In this document: piece by piece, positions 1 through 8,869 of the stretch
Layout: each line of letters opens with the position of its first letter
Numbering within the stretch: position 1 is the stretch's first letter
Made by a program: the position numbers and the translations under genes
Notes under the pieces: model-generated
What the model was told of the DNA's origin: nothing
Seen by the model: only the letters and a program-made list of their open reading frames with translations
Database searches by the model: none
Assembly: GCA_027491075.1 (NCBI GenBank)
Contig: JAIXWX010000031.1
Span: forward strand, 1-58,062
Length of the DNA stretch: 58,062 bases
Origin: Flavobacteriales bacterium
GTDB lineage: Bacteria; Bacteroidota; Bacteroidia; Flavobacteriales_D; Sanyastnellaceae
Reading direction: 5' to 3'

Positions 1-90
1 CAGCAACACTCAGCAACACTCAGCAACACTCAGCAACACTCAGCAACACTCAGCAACACTCAGCAACACTCAGCAACACTCAGCAACACT
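1..90. repeat. Nine perfect tandem copies of a 10-bp unit
   Basis: The decamer CAGCAACACT is repeated nine times without a mismatch from the first base of the window. In the frame of the downstream gene it has no stop and would encode a 10-residue period (QQHSATLSNT). It stops abruptly just before the codons of a signal peptide. It may be a real microsatellite or an assembly artefact at a contig end; perfect identity and its position at the edge favour an artefact. Confidence 0.9.
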
Positions 91-3000
91 CTAAAATCTC
101 AATTAAGTGGTTTCTCTTTTTACAGATAACTATGTTGTCACTTACAACCAGCTATGCTCAAAGCGATTCAATTCCTAAATACTCTTCTTATGGAATATTT
201 GATAAAGTCATAGACAGGTTTGGTCGCGAGTTAGTCTGGAATGATATCGTAATTGATTCGGTTAGTTCCAGTTCACATTTAGTGCTAAACGAAGGGGTAT
301 TCGAAATACACTACTATCCAAACTCAGGATTTGAGCAAGTCAATAACGTAGAGCACCAAGCAAGAAGGTTAATAATTCAAGAATTATTCTCCGTGGCCGA
401 TTCGATGTGGGGAAATTCTTTGGGCAGTGAAAAAATTATTATCCGCTTTCTTCCCATACCCTCGAATATTTCCTTAAATGAGACCTGGCCCCTTCTTGCA
501 TCATCATTTTATCTGACTCCTCAGTTTACCAATAACTTTAGCGAAGCTAGTGACTGTATTATAGCCCAATATATTCAAAGTGGAAAAAACCCATTTTATA
601 CACTTGGAAATGCCAATACTAAGTCTTTCATTAATTCAGAGAAAATAAAGTTTTCTCACCTCGATTTCTATACTAACTTAAATGGATTTAACATAAATAG
701 TGATCTGCTAAGAAACAATATCAATCCTAATGAAATTGACTTATACTCTATCGCCTTGCGTGAGCTAGTCGTTGGTTTAGGAGTGAATAGTTTCATCTCA
801 CCCCTTGGAGTCAGCACGTCTTCCAACCCTCATCAGTTTACGCGGTGGGACAGTCAGCTAAAGTTCCAGAATCAAAATCTCATTTCTTACGATTCAATAC
901 AAAAGAAATATGTTCCAGTAGCTCTACCTTCTTGGGTCTCTAGTCTCTCTCCAACCTCTGACTGCGATTCGCTTTATTTATGCTCTCAAAGTCCGTATTT
1001 TGGAGGATCTCTCACTAACGTTTCGGTATCCCATTGTTTTGATAAAGGAATAGAATGCAGTTATTTGAATGAATTATGTAGCACTGATTCTTCTGTCTTG
1101 GGCAGAAGTTGGCTACATGGAGTATTGAGAAGGAGGCTATCTCCATTGGACCTTTCTGTTCTTGAAGCGCTCGGTTATTTTTCTAATATTTGTGTTGGTA
1201 ATGCAATAAACCAAAATGACTTTTGTGCCAATCTCATCGGGGTTGCTAAATACATACACTTCTCCAATACCGAACTTAATCAGGCTTATTTAGGAATAAT
1301 CGAGGAAAATTCAAGCCAAAGCTTACATATCTCCTCTCTATTTCCGAATTCTAACTCCTTGTTGGGAATAGAGCTTTTAGATCATATAGGCAGCCCAGTA
1401 ACTTTTAGTCTAATAAACGACTCAATAAAAGTGAACAATTTTCAGAAAGGTATTAACTTTCTTCGGTTTAAACACACCAACAGCGCTGGAGACGTTTTGA
1501 ATGCTTTCGCAAGGGTTCAGCTTCTAGGAGGCGAAGTATGTGAAGGCGTACCATGTGAGAATCTAATAAGTAATTCATCTTTTGAAAATCTAGCTGGAAA
1601 TGAACCTTGCGGAATAATTGACGAATTAGGGGTACCTGATCCAGATTGGCCAAATGTATTTATTGATTGTTGGAGAGCCTTCACAGCAGACCCAGATATC
1701 CATTTCGAAAATTGTACAGATAACCGCTTTGATTTTGCAAGCGGTCCGAGTTCTGACGATACAGGAGGAAATATACCAATCATACCAGACACCGATAACA
1801 ATAATATTTTAAAGCTGTTTGCCAGAGTTTATAATGACAATCCAGCTCAATGGGAAGAGTCCATTCAAGGAACACTGGCGCAGCCCCTCGTTCCTGGCGC
1901 CACTTACGAAATATCCATGCGGATATTCAGAAGACAAGGAGGAAGCCCCCTATTAAGTATTTATTTTCGTGAAGGTGAATTTTTTACAGATGCTAACTTC
2001 ATCGATTCGCCTACAGATTGGAATCTGATACCAGGTCCCTCACAAGAAATTTTAGCATTTGCTCAACCTCCTCAATGGCAAACTTGGACATCTACATTTA
2101 CGGTTCCGTTGAATGAGACTAATTTGGATCGAATGATCATTGCCAATGAAATTGGAAATTTAAGTAATACAAATCCGAATCTAAGGAGACAATTATTCAT
2201 CGACGACGTACAATTGCGAAGAACAGAACCTGTAACATTTGATATTCCTAATACATTTATTTGTGGCGGTACAATTGGCTCGCTTCAGAATTTTGCCACG
2301 CCTGCTGGGGGCATCGTATCGGGACCTGGAGTCTTTGGTAATACTTCCTTTACCTTCGTTAGCCAACTTGCGGGAGTAGGCACACACACCCTTACTTACA
2401 CCTTTACTAGTCCCGACGGTTGCGAACACGTGGCAACAGATCAAATTACGGTTCATCCAACGGTGAGTTTTAACACTGCCGTCATCAACCCTACTTGCGG
2501 TGGCAGTTGTAGCGGTTCTATTAGCGTTGCTCCAACAGCAAGTGCCCCTGCCAATGTAGTATATACATGGCAAGGTCCAAGTATCAATTCGAACAACATA
2601 AATTCTCTTTCCCTCAATAATCTGTGCGCAGGAACTTATACCCTTACAGCTACCATCAATGGCGCCTGTACCCAAACCCAGAGCTATACTATCAGCACCG
2701 TTGCACCACCCACGGCGAATGCTACGGTGAGCAATAATATTTGTGGAGGCGCGTGCAGTAACACCATCTCGGTTGTTTCCAACAGTCCAAACAACACCAT
2801 CAGTTGGACAGGAGGATTGAGTGGTTTCAATCCAACCAACGTCTGTCCAGGGTTATATACCGCAACCATCACAAGTCCGCAGGGGTGCAGCACTATTTTA
2901 ACTGTAACAGTAACGAACTCATCGAGTGCAGGACAAAATGTAACAATTAACAATACTCAAACTTGGAATGGATTCAATGCTGGTTATAACAACATCACCA

Positions 3001-5717
3001 TTAGTAACACAGGATACCTGACCATTGAAGGACAAAGCGCGCTGATCATCAGCGGTACTATCTTGGTTCAAGACGGAGCTAGGTTAATGATTGAATCCTC
3101 CACTATTTCATTTACTCCAAATGGCCGTATTTTGGTTCAACCCGGAGGAAGAGCTTTTCTACAAAAAGCTGTTCTTACAAGTCACTGTCAGAACCAATAT
3201 TGGTTAGGCATAGAGGTTCAAGGGAGCAATGCATACTCTCAAAGTGATACATTCATGAGCCTAGATCCAACAATGGCAAACCCAGTAAACAATATTCAAG
3301 GAACTAATCAAGGTGGCATTCGTATATACAAAGACTCGCGTATCGAATTTGCTAATGTGGGGGTAAAACTTCATGCAGGTACATGGCCAACCACCCAGAT
3401 CTTTAATTCAGGGGGATTAATAGTAGCTGAAGAATCGACATTTAGAAATAATAGAAGGGACATTACATTTAGCACCTATGGATTTTCTAGCTCTCAAACT
3501 CCTTCTCAGAATTACCTAAATCAATCTTCTTTCTCTCGTTGCAACTTTGAAGTTAATTCAAATCACTACAGCTCTGGGGGACCTTTATTGGAAAGAGTTG
3601 CCATGTATCAAACAACGAATGTTTATTTCAGGGGGTGCCGTTGGATTAACAGTAGCGATGCTATAGCGAATCCAGGCCCTTCACAAGGACAAAATGTTCC
3701 AAATCAAGCTGCCCTCCGTCTAAACCAAGCAAGTTGTAAGCTTGGTGCTTTTGTATCAGGAACCACTACTATTAAAAGTGAATTTTCTGGTTTTGTCTAT
3801 GGAGTATTTGCGTCAAGTTCGTATCTTAACTCTCCAAATTCAATAAAAGGAGTGAACTTTAAATGCTACAGAGGAATTCTATGTTCTACATCATCCCCTG
3901 GTTTGCTAATTGACGATTGTAGGTTTGAAGCTCTAAATGCCAATAACTCACCAATAAGTTTTGCTATTCCTGCCATCTTTATAAACAACACTTCTAATCC
4001 TTGGGTGAATTCTGCGGCCACTATCCCAGCCTTTACTCAAGGCCCTTCATATGGTGTTTATCTTAATGCATGCGCGAGCTCAACAATTAAAAATAACATC
4101 TTTAACATAGTTGGTATAATATCAAATCAACGAGTCGGATTGTATGTAAACAATTGTGGTGGAAGTGTCATCGACATCAGAGACAATGAATTCAGAGGCA
4201 ATAGTTTTGGAATACGTTTTTTAAATAGTAATCGTAGTAGCAGCAGTGCTACAATAGATGGAACATCGTTCAAATGCAACCAATTTTCTATAAACGACCT
4301 CCATGTAGAGATAAATGCACAAAATCCAGCTTCCACTAATGTAGGAATAAATCAAAATATTTTCTTCAATCTTAATACCTCAAATTCAAATATATTCGAT
4401 GCACATTTGAGTCCATTAACCTTTTTGCCTGTGGGCAGAAACATTTGGGATAATGTACTAAACTTTCACAATTACAAAGGGAGATTAGACGAGGTACAAG
4501 ACAATGACGATCGAGTCTCTGGAATAGGAGGCTCAGGATCAATCTTAGCGGAGTATTCGGCAAATTTTCAAGCTTTTCCAGGCTGCGGGATTAGTGGAAT
4601 GTCCACCAATCTGAATGCCCTTTTAACAGACTTTCAAGAGAAGAAAACAGCTCTTGAAAGCTATAGGGATGATGGAAATCCGGAATACTACCAATATCTC
4701 ATTGAAACCATTAACACATCTAATGTTATTCAAAGATTTAATGAATTGTCGCTTATAAGTCCTGCATTGTCGGTGGACCGAATAGTAGAGGTTATGGATA
4801 AGGAGACTGATTTGCCAAGGCCCTTTCTTTTGAATATTTTGATAAATAACATTTCGTCCCTTAAAAACGGAGAGGCATTAATTAGAATCGACTCTTTACA
4901 AATACCTTTTGCTCAATGGGAAAAAGATTCGCTGTTTGGAAAATTCAATCAATTAGATGCAAAAGGTATTTTGGAAATGCAATTAAACCAATCTGCAAAC
5001 AATGCCTTTAAAGCTATTAATGAGGAACTACACACCATTTTACAAGATACGTTGATCGATAATCCTTCCATGGCTATCATTGATTTCAATTCGAAACTTG
5101 AACTAATTTCTGATGATTACAGCCGATTCCAGCGAGCACAAGAAAACTATGATTTCAATTATCTAGTCGATTATATTGATAATCGTCTTAACGAAATACA
5201 GGCATCATCCATTGAAAGTAAGGATTTGAATAGCTTAAAACAGTTGATTGAAGAAACTATGCTATTACAGGAGACCGATTCCATTACGTCATACAATTAC
5301 ACGGGTTTTGCTTCGAATTATATACTACCAGAGTTACCCCTTACCTATCGCTTTGCTTGCCAGATAATAGAAAAGTATGATTCTCTTGGCTTCCATGGAG
5401 ATTTAGAATACCCTTATGAAATCCCAAGTTCTCGCTCATTAAAAAAGCCATTTGGTAAAGTTAATTCTAGTGAGCTTAGCCTTTTTCCCAATCCTGCTAT
5501 TGACTACGTACAAATTCAATCGCATGAGACCGATTTGACAGACTGTGAAATTTTTGCCTACGATATGAGTGGTCGAAAAATTCAAATAACCCCTGTAATA
5601 CAGTCTAAACATGAGTGGATTCTGAATGTTAATAACTGGCCTAACGGATTTTATATAATTGAATTAAGAAAACAAGGCACATTTATCTTTTCAAGCAATT
5701 TTGCTATTTCAAAATAA
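3..5717 (+). CDS. T9SS cargo: degenerate metalloprotease-like domain, SprB-like repeats, beta-helix (5' partial)
   Basis: Large secreted protein of about 1870 residues, 5'-partial. The first ATG is at 132, but the frame is open back to the window edge. The codons just before it (93-131: KISIKWFLFLQIT) supply the charged and hydrophobic part of a signal peptide that ends in TTSYAQ, so the real start is lost in or before the repeat. Counting from the ATG at 132: a metalloprotease-like region lies at about 20-350, with RELVV (210-214) where HExxH would be expected. A cysteine-rich carbohydrate-binding-like segment follows at about 475-700, PKD/SprB-like repeats at about 705-930, a beta-helix-like repeat region at about 936-1490, a helical stretch at about 1490-1760, and a T9SS type A sorting domain at the C-terminus (LSLFPNPAIDYVQI). 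It is probably exported by T9SS and anchored at the surface or released. The next T9SS gene starts 2 nt downstream. The function is unknown. Confidence 0.85.
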   Translation, partial: ATLSNTQQHSATLSNTQQHSATLSNTQQHSKISIKWFLFLQITMLSLTTSYAQSDSIPKYSSYGIFDKVIDRFGRELVWNDIVIDSVSSSSHLVLNEGVFEIHYYPNSGFEQVNNVEHQARRLIIQELFSVADSMWGNSLGSEKIIIRFLPIPSNISLNETWPLLASSFYLTPQFTNNFSEASDCIIAQYIQSGKNPFYTLGNANTKSFINSEKIKFSHLDFYTNLNGFNINSDLLRNNINPNEIDLYSIALRELVVGLGVNSFISPLGVSTSSNPHQFTRWDSQLKFQNQNLISYDSIQKKYVPVALPSWVSSLSPTSDCDSLYLCSQSPYFGGSLTNVSVSHCFDKGIECSYLNELCSTDSSVLGRSWLHGVLRRRLSPLDLSVLEALGYFSNICVGNAINQNDFCANLIGVAKYIHFSNTELNQAYLGIIEENSSQSLHISSLFPNSNSLLGIELLDHIGSPVTFSLINDSIKVNNFQKGINFLRFKHTNSAGDVLNAFARVQLLGGEVCEGVPCENLISNSSFENLAGNEPCGIIDELGVPDPDWPNVFIDCWRAFTADPDIHFENCTDNRFDFASGPSSDDTGGNIPIIPDTDNNNILKLFARVYNDNPAQWEESIQGTLAQPLVPGATYEISMRIFRRQGGSPLLSIYFREGEFFTDANFIDSPTDWNLIPGPSQEILAFAQPPQWQTWTSTFTVPLNETNLDRMIIANEIGNLSNTNPNLRRQLFIDDVQLRRTEPVTFDIPNTFICGGTIGSLQNFATPAGGIVSGPGVFGNTSFTFVSQLAGVGTHTLTYTFTSPDGCEHVATDQITVHPTVSFNTAVINPTCGGSCSGSISVAPTASAPANVVYTWQGPSINSNNINSLSLNNLCAGTYTLTATINGACTQTQSYTISTVAPPTANATVSNNICGGACSNTISVVSNSPNNTISWTGGLSGFNPTNVCPGLYTATITSPQGCSTILTVTVTNSSSAGQNVTINNTQTWNGFNAGYNNITISNTGYLTIEGQSALIISGTILVQDGARLMIESSTISFTPNGRILVQPGGRAFLQKAVLTSHCQNQYWLGIEVQGSNAYSQSDTFMSLDPTMANPVNNIQGTNQGGIRIYKDSRIEFANVGVKLHAGTWPTTQIFNSGGLIVAEESTFRNNRRDITFSTYGFSSSQTPSQNYLNQSSFSRCNFEVNSNHYSSGGPLLERVAMYQTTNVYFRGCRWINSSDAIANPGPSQGQNVPNQAALRLNQASCKLGAFVSGTTTIKSEFSGFVYGVFASSSYLNSPNSIKGVNFKCYRGILCSTSSPGLLIDDCRFEALNANNSPISFAIPAIFINNTSNPWVNSAATIPAFTQGPSYGVYLNACASSTIKNNIFNIVGIISNQRVGLYVNNCGGSVIDIRDNEFRGNSFGIRFLNSNRSSSSATIDGTSFKCNQFSINDLHVEINAQNPASTNVGINQNIFFNLNTSNSNIFDAHLSPLTFLPVGRNIWDNVLNFHNYKGRLDEVQDNDDRVSGIGGSGSILAEYSANFQAFPGCGISGMSTNLNALLTDFQEKKTALESYRDDGNPEYYQYLIETINTSNVIQRFNELSLISPALSVDRIVEVMDKETDLPRPFLLNILINNISSLKNGEALIRIDSLQIPFAQWEKDSLFGKFNQLDAKGILEMQLNQSANNAFKAINEELHTILQDTLIDNPSMAIIDFNSKLELISDDYSRFQRAQENYDFNYLVDYIDNRLNEIQASSIESKDLNSLKQLIEETMLLQETDSITSYNYTGFASNYILPELPLTYRFACQIIEKYDSLGFHGDLEYPYEIPSSRSLKKPFGKVNSSELSLFPNPAIDYVQIQSHETDLTDCEIFAYDMSGRKIQITPVIQSKHEWILNVNNWPNGFYIIELRKQGTFIFSSNFAISK

Positions 5718-5719
5718 CA

Positions 5720-7216
5720 ATGAAAACAAAACTAATTTTATCTTTTGCATTCTTGCTTTGTAACCTTGGAGGCTTTTGTCAATTCAACAACTTCTATCTC
5801 ACCGAGCAGAGAGGTCATGGTATGGCCATAGAAGTCGATGATCAAAACGGTAACTATGTTGTTCCTTTTTTTTACGGTGATCCATCTTTAGGCGAAACCA
5901 GTTTGGCTTTTTTAAACATAGATCCTAGTGGCACGTTAAATAACGTTTCATACGTTCTCAGTAATCAACCACAACTTCTATTAGCTGAACAGTCAGGTTT
6001 TTTTAAAACAGCGGATAATGGGTATGTTATTGCCAATGGTAACAACGGACTACAGTTATTAAAATTAAATGAAAACCTTGATGTCCAATGGACTGTTGCC
6101 GAAAATAACGGTAGTAATGAGGGCTACTGGGGTGGGCACGAGTTGTTCAATAATGATTTAATTCTTGCCTATATTGATTTTTCAGAACCGTATAATACAC
6201 TTTCAATGCAACGATTTTCTCAACAAGGAGAGCTAGAATTTGAATTCGATATTGAACTTGATTATCCCTTTTCATATCCTTACTCTTTTGCAGTGAATGA
6301 TTCTTTGATTTTTGTTTCTTTTCATAACCTAGTGTTCTCTGAATATAGAAGAAATTTCGTTGTTTGCTATAATGTGTTCACTGGAGAAGAAGTGTGGGAG
6401 TTCCATCAAATTGAAGATAGCATCGACTTGGCATACACAGATCCAATCCTTTGTTGGAGCACATCAGGAGAGCTGCTCTATGTATATCATGAAATTAATA
6501 CACTTTCGGCTCCAAATAACTTTTCCTCTGGTTATTTCGGACGAATAAAGTTAGCAAAGCTTAATCCTCAAACAGGTCAGTTCATAAACGACGAATATGT
6601 GTGTGAAACCACAATTCAAATATGGCTGTTGGATGCCATTGCAACAGATGACGGAGGAGTCGCTTATTTATGGCAAGGATTCTCTGATGAATATCCAGGA
6701 GCTTTCGCCCCGAAAATAACAAAACTTAATGCCGATCTTCAAACAGAATGGGTTTCTATTTATGTCCCACCCGACCCCTATTATAATAGCAGTGGGGGAA
6801 GTTACTTTCTACTAGACTTGGAGGTTACGAACGATGACTGTTTAGTCGCAGGAGGTGTATGCTCAGGCCCAGACATCAACTGGGAATTATTCCAACACCC
6901 GTGGGTGCTCAAGGTGGATGCGTGCGGGAATCAAGTGGTCAGTGATTGTACCTTAAGCGGACTGGCAGAGCTGGGGGAAAGCAAACAATTGGCCGTCTAT
7001 CCCAACCCTGCAAGAGACCGTATATTTCTTAAAGCAGAAGATGCCATACAGCACGCTACCATCTTCGACATGAGCGGTAAAATCGTTCACAACGAAAGTT
7101 TCAGTGGCGCTCTCGAACAAACATTATTCGTCGATCACCTTCCACAAGGTTTGTACCTCGTGCAAGTAACTACCAGCGCAGGCGTGGTGAGTAAGAGGAT
7201 CATCATCGGGAGCTAG
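5720..7216 (+). CDS. T9SS type A sorting domain-containing secreted protein
   Basis: 498 residues. It has a clear signal peptide (MKTKLILSFAFLLCNLGGFCQ) and a C-terminal T9SS type A sorting domain beginning LAVYPNPARDRIFL and ending in basic/hydrophobic residues. The middle reads as repeated beta-strand blades with recurring DG.. and KLN.. turns, suggesting a beta-propeller-like fold of the kind found in many Bacteroidota cargo proteins. I do not recognise a catalytic motif. It starts 2 nt after the stop of the preceding T9SS gene, so the two are probably co-transcribed. It ends against a dyad-rich region shared with the convergent tetR gene. Predicted location is the cell surface or secreted; the substrate is unknown. 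Confidence 0.85.
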   Translation: MKTKLILSFAFLLCNLGGFCQFNNFYLTEQRGHGMAIEVDDQNGNYVVPFFYGDPSLGETSLAFLNIDPSGTLNNVSYVLSNQPQLLLAEQSGFFKTADNGYVIANGNNGLQLLKLNENLDVQWTVAENNGSNEGYWGGHELFNNDLILAYIDFSEPYNTLSMQRFSQQGELEFEFDIELDYPFSYPYSFAVNDSLIFVSFHNLVFSEYRRNFVVCYNVFTGEEVWEFHQIEDSIDLAYTDPILCWSTSGELLYVYHEINTLSAPNNFSSGYFGRIKLAKLNPQTGQFINDEYVCETTIQIWLLDAIATDDGGVAYLWQGFSDEYPGAFAPKITKLNADLQTEWVSIYVPPDPYYNSSGGSYFLLDLEVTNDDCLVAGGVCSGPDINWELFQHPWVLKVDACGNQVVSDCTLSGLAELGESKQLAVYPNPARDRIFLKAEDAIQHATIFDMSGKIVHNESFSGALEQTLFVDHLPQGLYLVQVTTSAGVVSKRIIIGS

Positions 7217-7237
7217 CGCAACTCGCTCCGCTCGGGG

Positions 7238-7290
7238 AGTACCTCGCCTGTGGCGAGCCAATACTACTCTCTCGCCGAAGGCGAGGTACT
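7238..7290. terminator. Nested inverted repeats between convergent genes (possible bidirectional terminator)
   Basis: An 11-bp perfect outer dyad (AGTACCTCGCC at 7238-7248, GGCGAGGTACT at 7280-7290) encloses two small hairpins built from the same hexamer: CTCGCC-TGT-GGCGAG (7243-7257) and CTCGCC-GAA-GGCGAG (7271-7285). The structure lies between the convergent T9SS and tetR genes and includes the tetR stop codon. There is no long T-run, so it may be a REP-like element rather than a classic terminator. Confidence 0.55.
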
Positions 7291-7852
7291 ATTTCCTCAT
7301 TGCGGACCAGGTAAGGTCGCGGAAGGCCGAAAACTCTTTGGAATTCTTCTTCGATCTACTTGCATAACGCGCCGAGGAGAACATCGCACCGAACAAGTAT
7401 TCGGTTGCAACAGATGCTTCTAATTTTCCTAGTTCCTTAGACTTTACTCCTTCAGCAATGAAATCCAGTAACGCTTTGTCTGCCTTCTCCCCCTCTTTCT
7501 GAGCATTCGCAGAGATTACTGAAGAGGAAGAATACTGGGCGAGAAAGGATACTTCTGTTGGATTCGTGATGTAATGACTAATGAAGTTATCCCATAGTTT
7601 ATCGTATTTCTTTCTGAAGTTTCCTTTACCATCCAGGCCCGATGTTATGGCTTGCACAAGATGCTGCTTGCAGTGAACGTACATAGCGTCGGTAAGGGCT
7701 TCCTTGGATGAAAAATGGTGGTAAATGGTACCTACCGCCACTTTAGATTTTGATGCTATTTCAGAAATTGGTGCTGCTTGGAATCCTCCAGCTGCTACCA
7801 TCTGAAGAGCGGTTTTTAGTACTTTTTCTTTTCGTGATAAGGTTTTTTTCAT
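7289..7852 (-). CDS. TetR/AcrR family transcriptional regulator
   Basis: 187 residues from the ATG at 7852. The N-terminal helix-turn-helix is typical of TetR (LKTALQMVAAGGFQAAPISE, then VAVGTIYHHFSSKEAL). The rest is an all-helical ligand-binding domain that cannot be assigned a ligand. A longer frame reaches an ATG at 7888. However, a TATATTTG -7 element (7876-7883, minus strand) and an operator-like palindrome lie between the two ATGs, so the inner start is preferred. The gene therefore probably represses its own promoter. It is divergent from the gatB/yqeY gene, with 122 bp between starts, so it could also control that gene. A second near-copy of the palindrome lies inside the coding region at 7389-7404. 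Confidence 0.88.
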   Translation of the reverse strand: MKKTLSRKEKVLKTALQMVAAGGFQAAPISEIASKSKVAVGTIYHHFSSKEALTDAMYVHCKQHLVQAITSGLDGKGNFRKKYDKLWDNFISHYITNPTEVSFLAQYSSSSVISANAQKEGEKADKALLDFIAEGVKSKELGKLEASVATEYLFGAMFSSARYASRSKKNSKEFSAFRDLTWSAMRK

Positions 7853-7858
7853 AGCCAT

Positions 7859-7875
7859 TCGAATGAGCATTCGGT
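7859..7875 (-). promoter_or_regulatory. Operator-like palindrome in the tetR promoter
   Basis: On the minus strand it reads ACCGAATGCTCATTCGA, with symmetric 6-bp arms CGAATG/CATTCG around a 2-nt centre. It directly follows the predicted -7 element and precedes the ATG at 7852, a position where a bound dimer would block initiation. It matches the CCGAAT-N4-ATTCGG motif found elsewhere in the window, with one arm mismatch. Autorepression is inferred. Confidence 0.6.
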
Positions 7876-7883
7876 CAAATATA
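7876..7883 (-). promoter_or_regulatory. Promoter -7 element of tetR
   Basis: TATATTTG on the minus strand fits the Bacteroidota TAnnTTTG consensus. The predicted transcript start is about 17 nt before the ATG at 7852. No good -33 TTG was found at the usual spacing. Confidence 0.5.
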
Positions 7884-7945
7884 GACATTTTTTAATTCTT
7901 AATACCTTGATTCAAAGTGTTTCCATCACATCTCCGCATTTTTTC

Positions 7946-7953
7946 TACTTTTG
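7946..7953 (+). promoter_or_regulatory. Promoter -7 element of the gatB/yqeY gene
   Basis: TACTTTTG fits TAnnTTTG and lies 21 nt before the ATG at 7975, giving a short leader. Confidence 0.5.
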
Positions 7954-7974
7954 CTATTCCAAAAAATAGTTACC

Positions 7975-8427
7975 ATGAACCTTGCAGACAGAATCAACGA
8001 TGACATCAAGAATGCCATGAAGGCTGGAGAAAAAGATAAACTGATGGCGTTGCGCGATATTAAATCGAAACTTCTTCTAGAAATGACCAAAGAGGGCGGT
8101 GACGGCAGTGTAGACGACGCAAGAGGTATGGCAATTCTCAACAAGCTCTATAAACAAAGAATGGAAAGTATTGAAATTTATAAATCTCAAAATAGACCAG
8201 AGCTTGCAGAAGAAGAACAAAAACAAGCCAATGTCATTGCAGCGTACTTGCCAGAACAAATCACTGGCGAGAAACTCGAAGCTGCCATTAAGGAAGTTAT
8301 CGCTTCGGTCGGTGCTTCAGGTCCTTCTGATCTTGGAAAAGTGATGGGTGCAGCGAATAAAGCACTTGCCGGAAAAGCGGATGGCAAAGCCATTTCTGAA
8401 ATTGTAAAAAAACTTTTGCAACCTTAA
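7975..8427 (+). CDS. GatB/YqeY domain-containing protein
   Basis: 150 residues. The sequence matches the YqeY family throughout: LADRINDDIKNAMKAGEKDK at the N-terminus, then ALRDIKSKLL, a Y-x-Q-R-x-E-S-IEIY segment, and the C-terminal helical domain ending GKAISEIVKKLL. The family shares its tail with the tRNA-binding domain of the GatB amidotransferase subunit, but stand-alone members have no firmly established reaction. An in-frame TTG lies upstream at 7951, inside the predicted promoter, so the ATG at 7975 is used. It ends 1 nt before the rimB-like gene and probably shares its transcript. Confidence 0.92.
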   Translation: MNLADRINDDIKNAMKAGEKDKLMALRDIKSKLLLEMTKEGGDGSVDDARGMAILNKLYKQRMESIEIYKSQNRPELAEEEQKQANVIAAYLPEQITGEKLEAAIKEVIASVGASGPSDLGKVMGAANKALAGKADGKAISEIVKKLLQP

Positions 8428-8428
8428 A

Positions 8429-8869
8429 ATGAGCAAATCACATCATCATTTGCAAATCATTGGTAGACGGGAGAACATCGGTCTACCTGACTTGCAGGCG
8501 ACGAACGTGATCGCTAAAATTGATACTGGCGCGTTTCGAACCGCTATTCATTGCATTAGTTGTCAGAAAATTTTTAAAGAAGATAAAGAAGTACTAGAAG
8601 CCATTTTTGATCTTGATGGAAAAGGACCCAAAACATTTTACTTCGAGCAATTTTCATTAAAAGAAATAAAAAACTCATTCGGTCAAAGTGAGAAGCGCTT
8701 CTGTGTTCGCACTAAACTGCGCATAGGAGGAAGAGATATACGATCAGAGGTATCTCTCACCGATAGATCGGAAATGAAATACCAAGTGCTTATTGGCAGA
8801 AAAACACTACTAAAGAAATTTTTAGTCGATGTCAATCAAATTTTTGTGACCGCTCCTTCTCCGCATTAG
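8429..8869 (+). CDS. RimB/AtgB-like ATP-dependent zinc protease family (retropepsin-like), RimK-associated
   Basis: 146 residues of the family historically named ATP-dependent zinc protease (DUF785). Its fold is that of retropepsin-like aspartic proteases, and an Asp-Thr-Gly-Ala signature is visible at residues 32-35 ([12 protein letters not shown]). A second conserved segment, VLIGRKTL, lies near the C-terminus. Members are commonly encoded beside rimK and are thought to trim poly-glutamate or act with RimK. Here rimK is convergent, with the last 4 bp overlapping, which supports the functional link. It follows the gatB/yqeY gene by 1 nt. The exact substrate is not shown by the sequence. Confidence 0.85.
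   Translation: MSKSHHHLQIIGRRENIGLPDLQATNVIAKIDTGAFRTAIHCISCQKIFKEDKEVLEAIFDLDGKGPKTFYFEQFSLKEIKNSFGQSEKRFCVRTKLRIGGRDIRSEVSLTDRSEMKYQVLIGRKTLLKKFLVDVNQIFVTAPSPH

Noticed and set aside
1-90. CRISPR-like array
   Set aside because: The unit is a 10-bp perfect tandem repeat without spacers, so it is a microsatellite or artefact, not a CRISPR array.
2193-2953. Minus-strand open frames opposite the first T9SS gene
   Set aside because: They lie entirely within a well-supported coding region with a signal peptide and sorting domain, and their translations show no domain pattern.
7853-7888. Twelve-residue N-terminal extension of the TetR protein
   Set aside because: The extension overlaps a TATATTTG promoter element and the operator-like palindrome; the ATG at 7852 fits the family start better.
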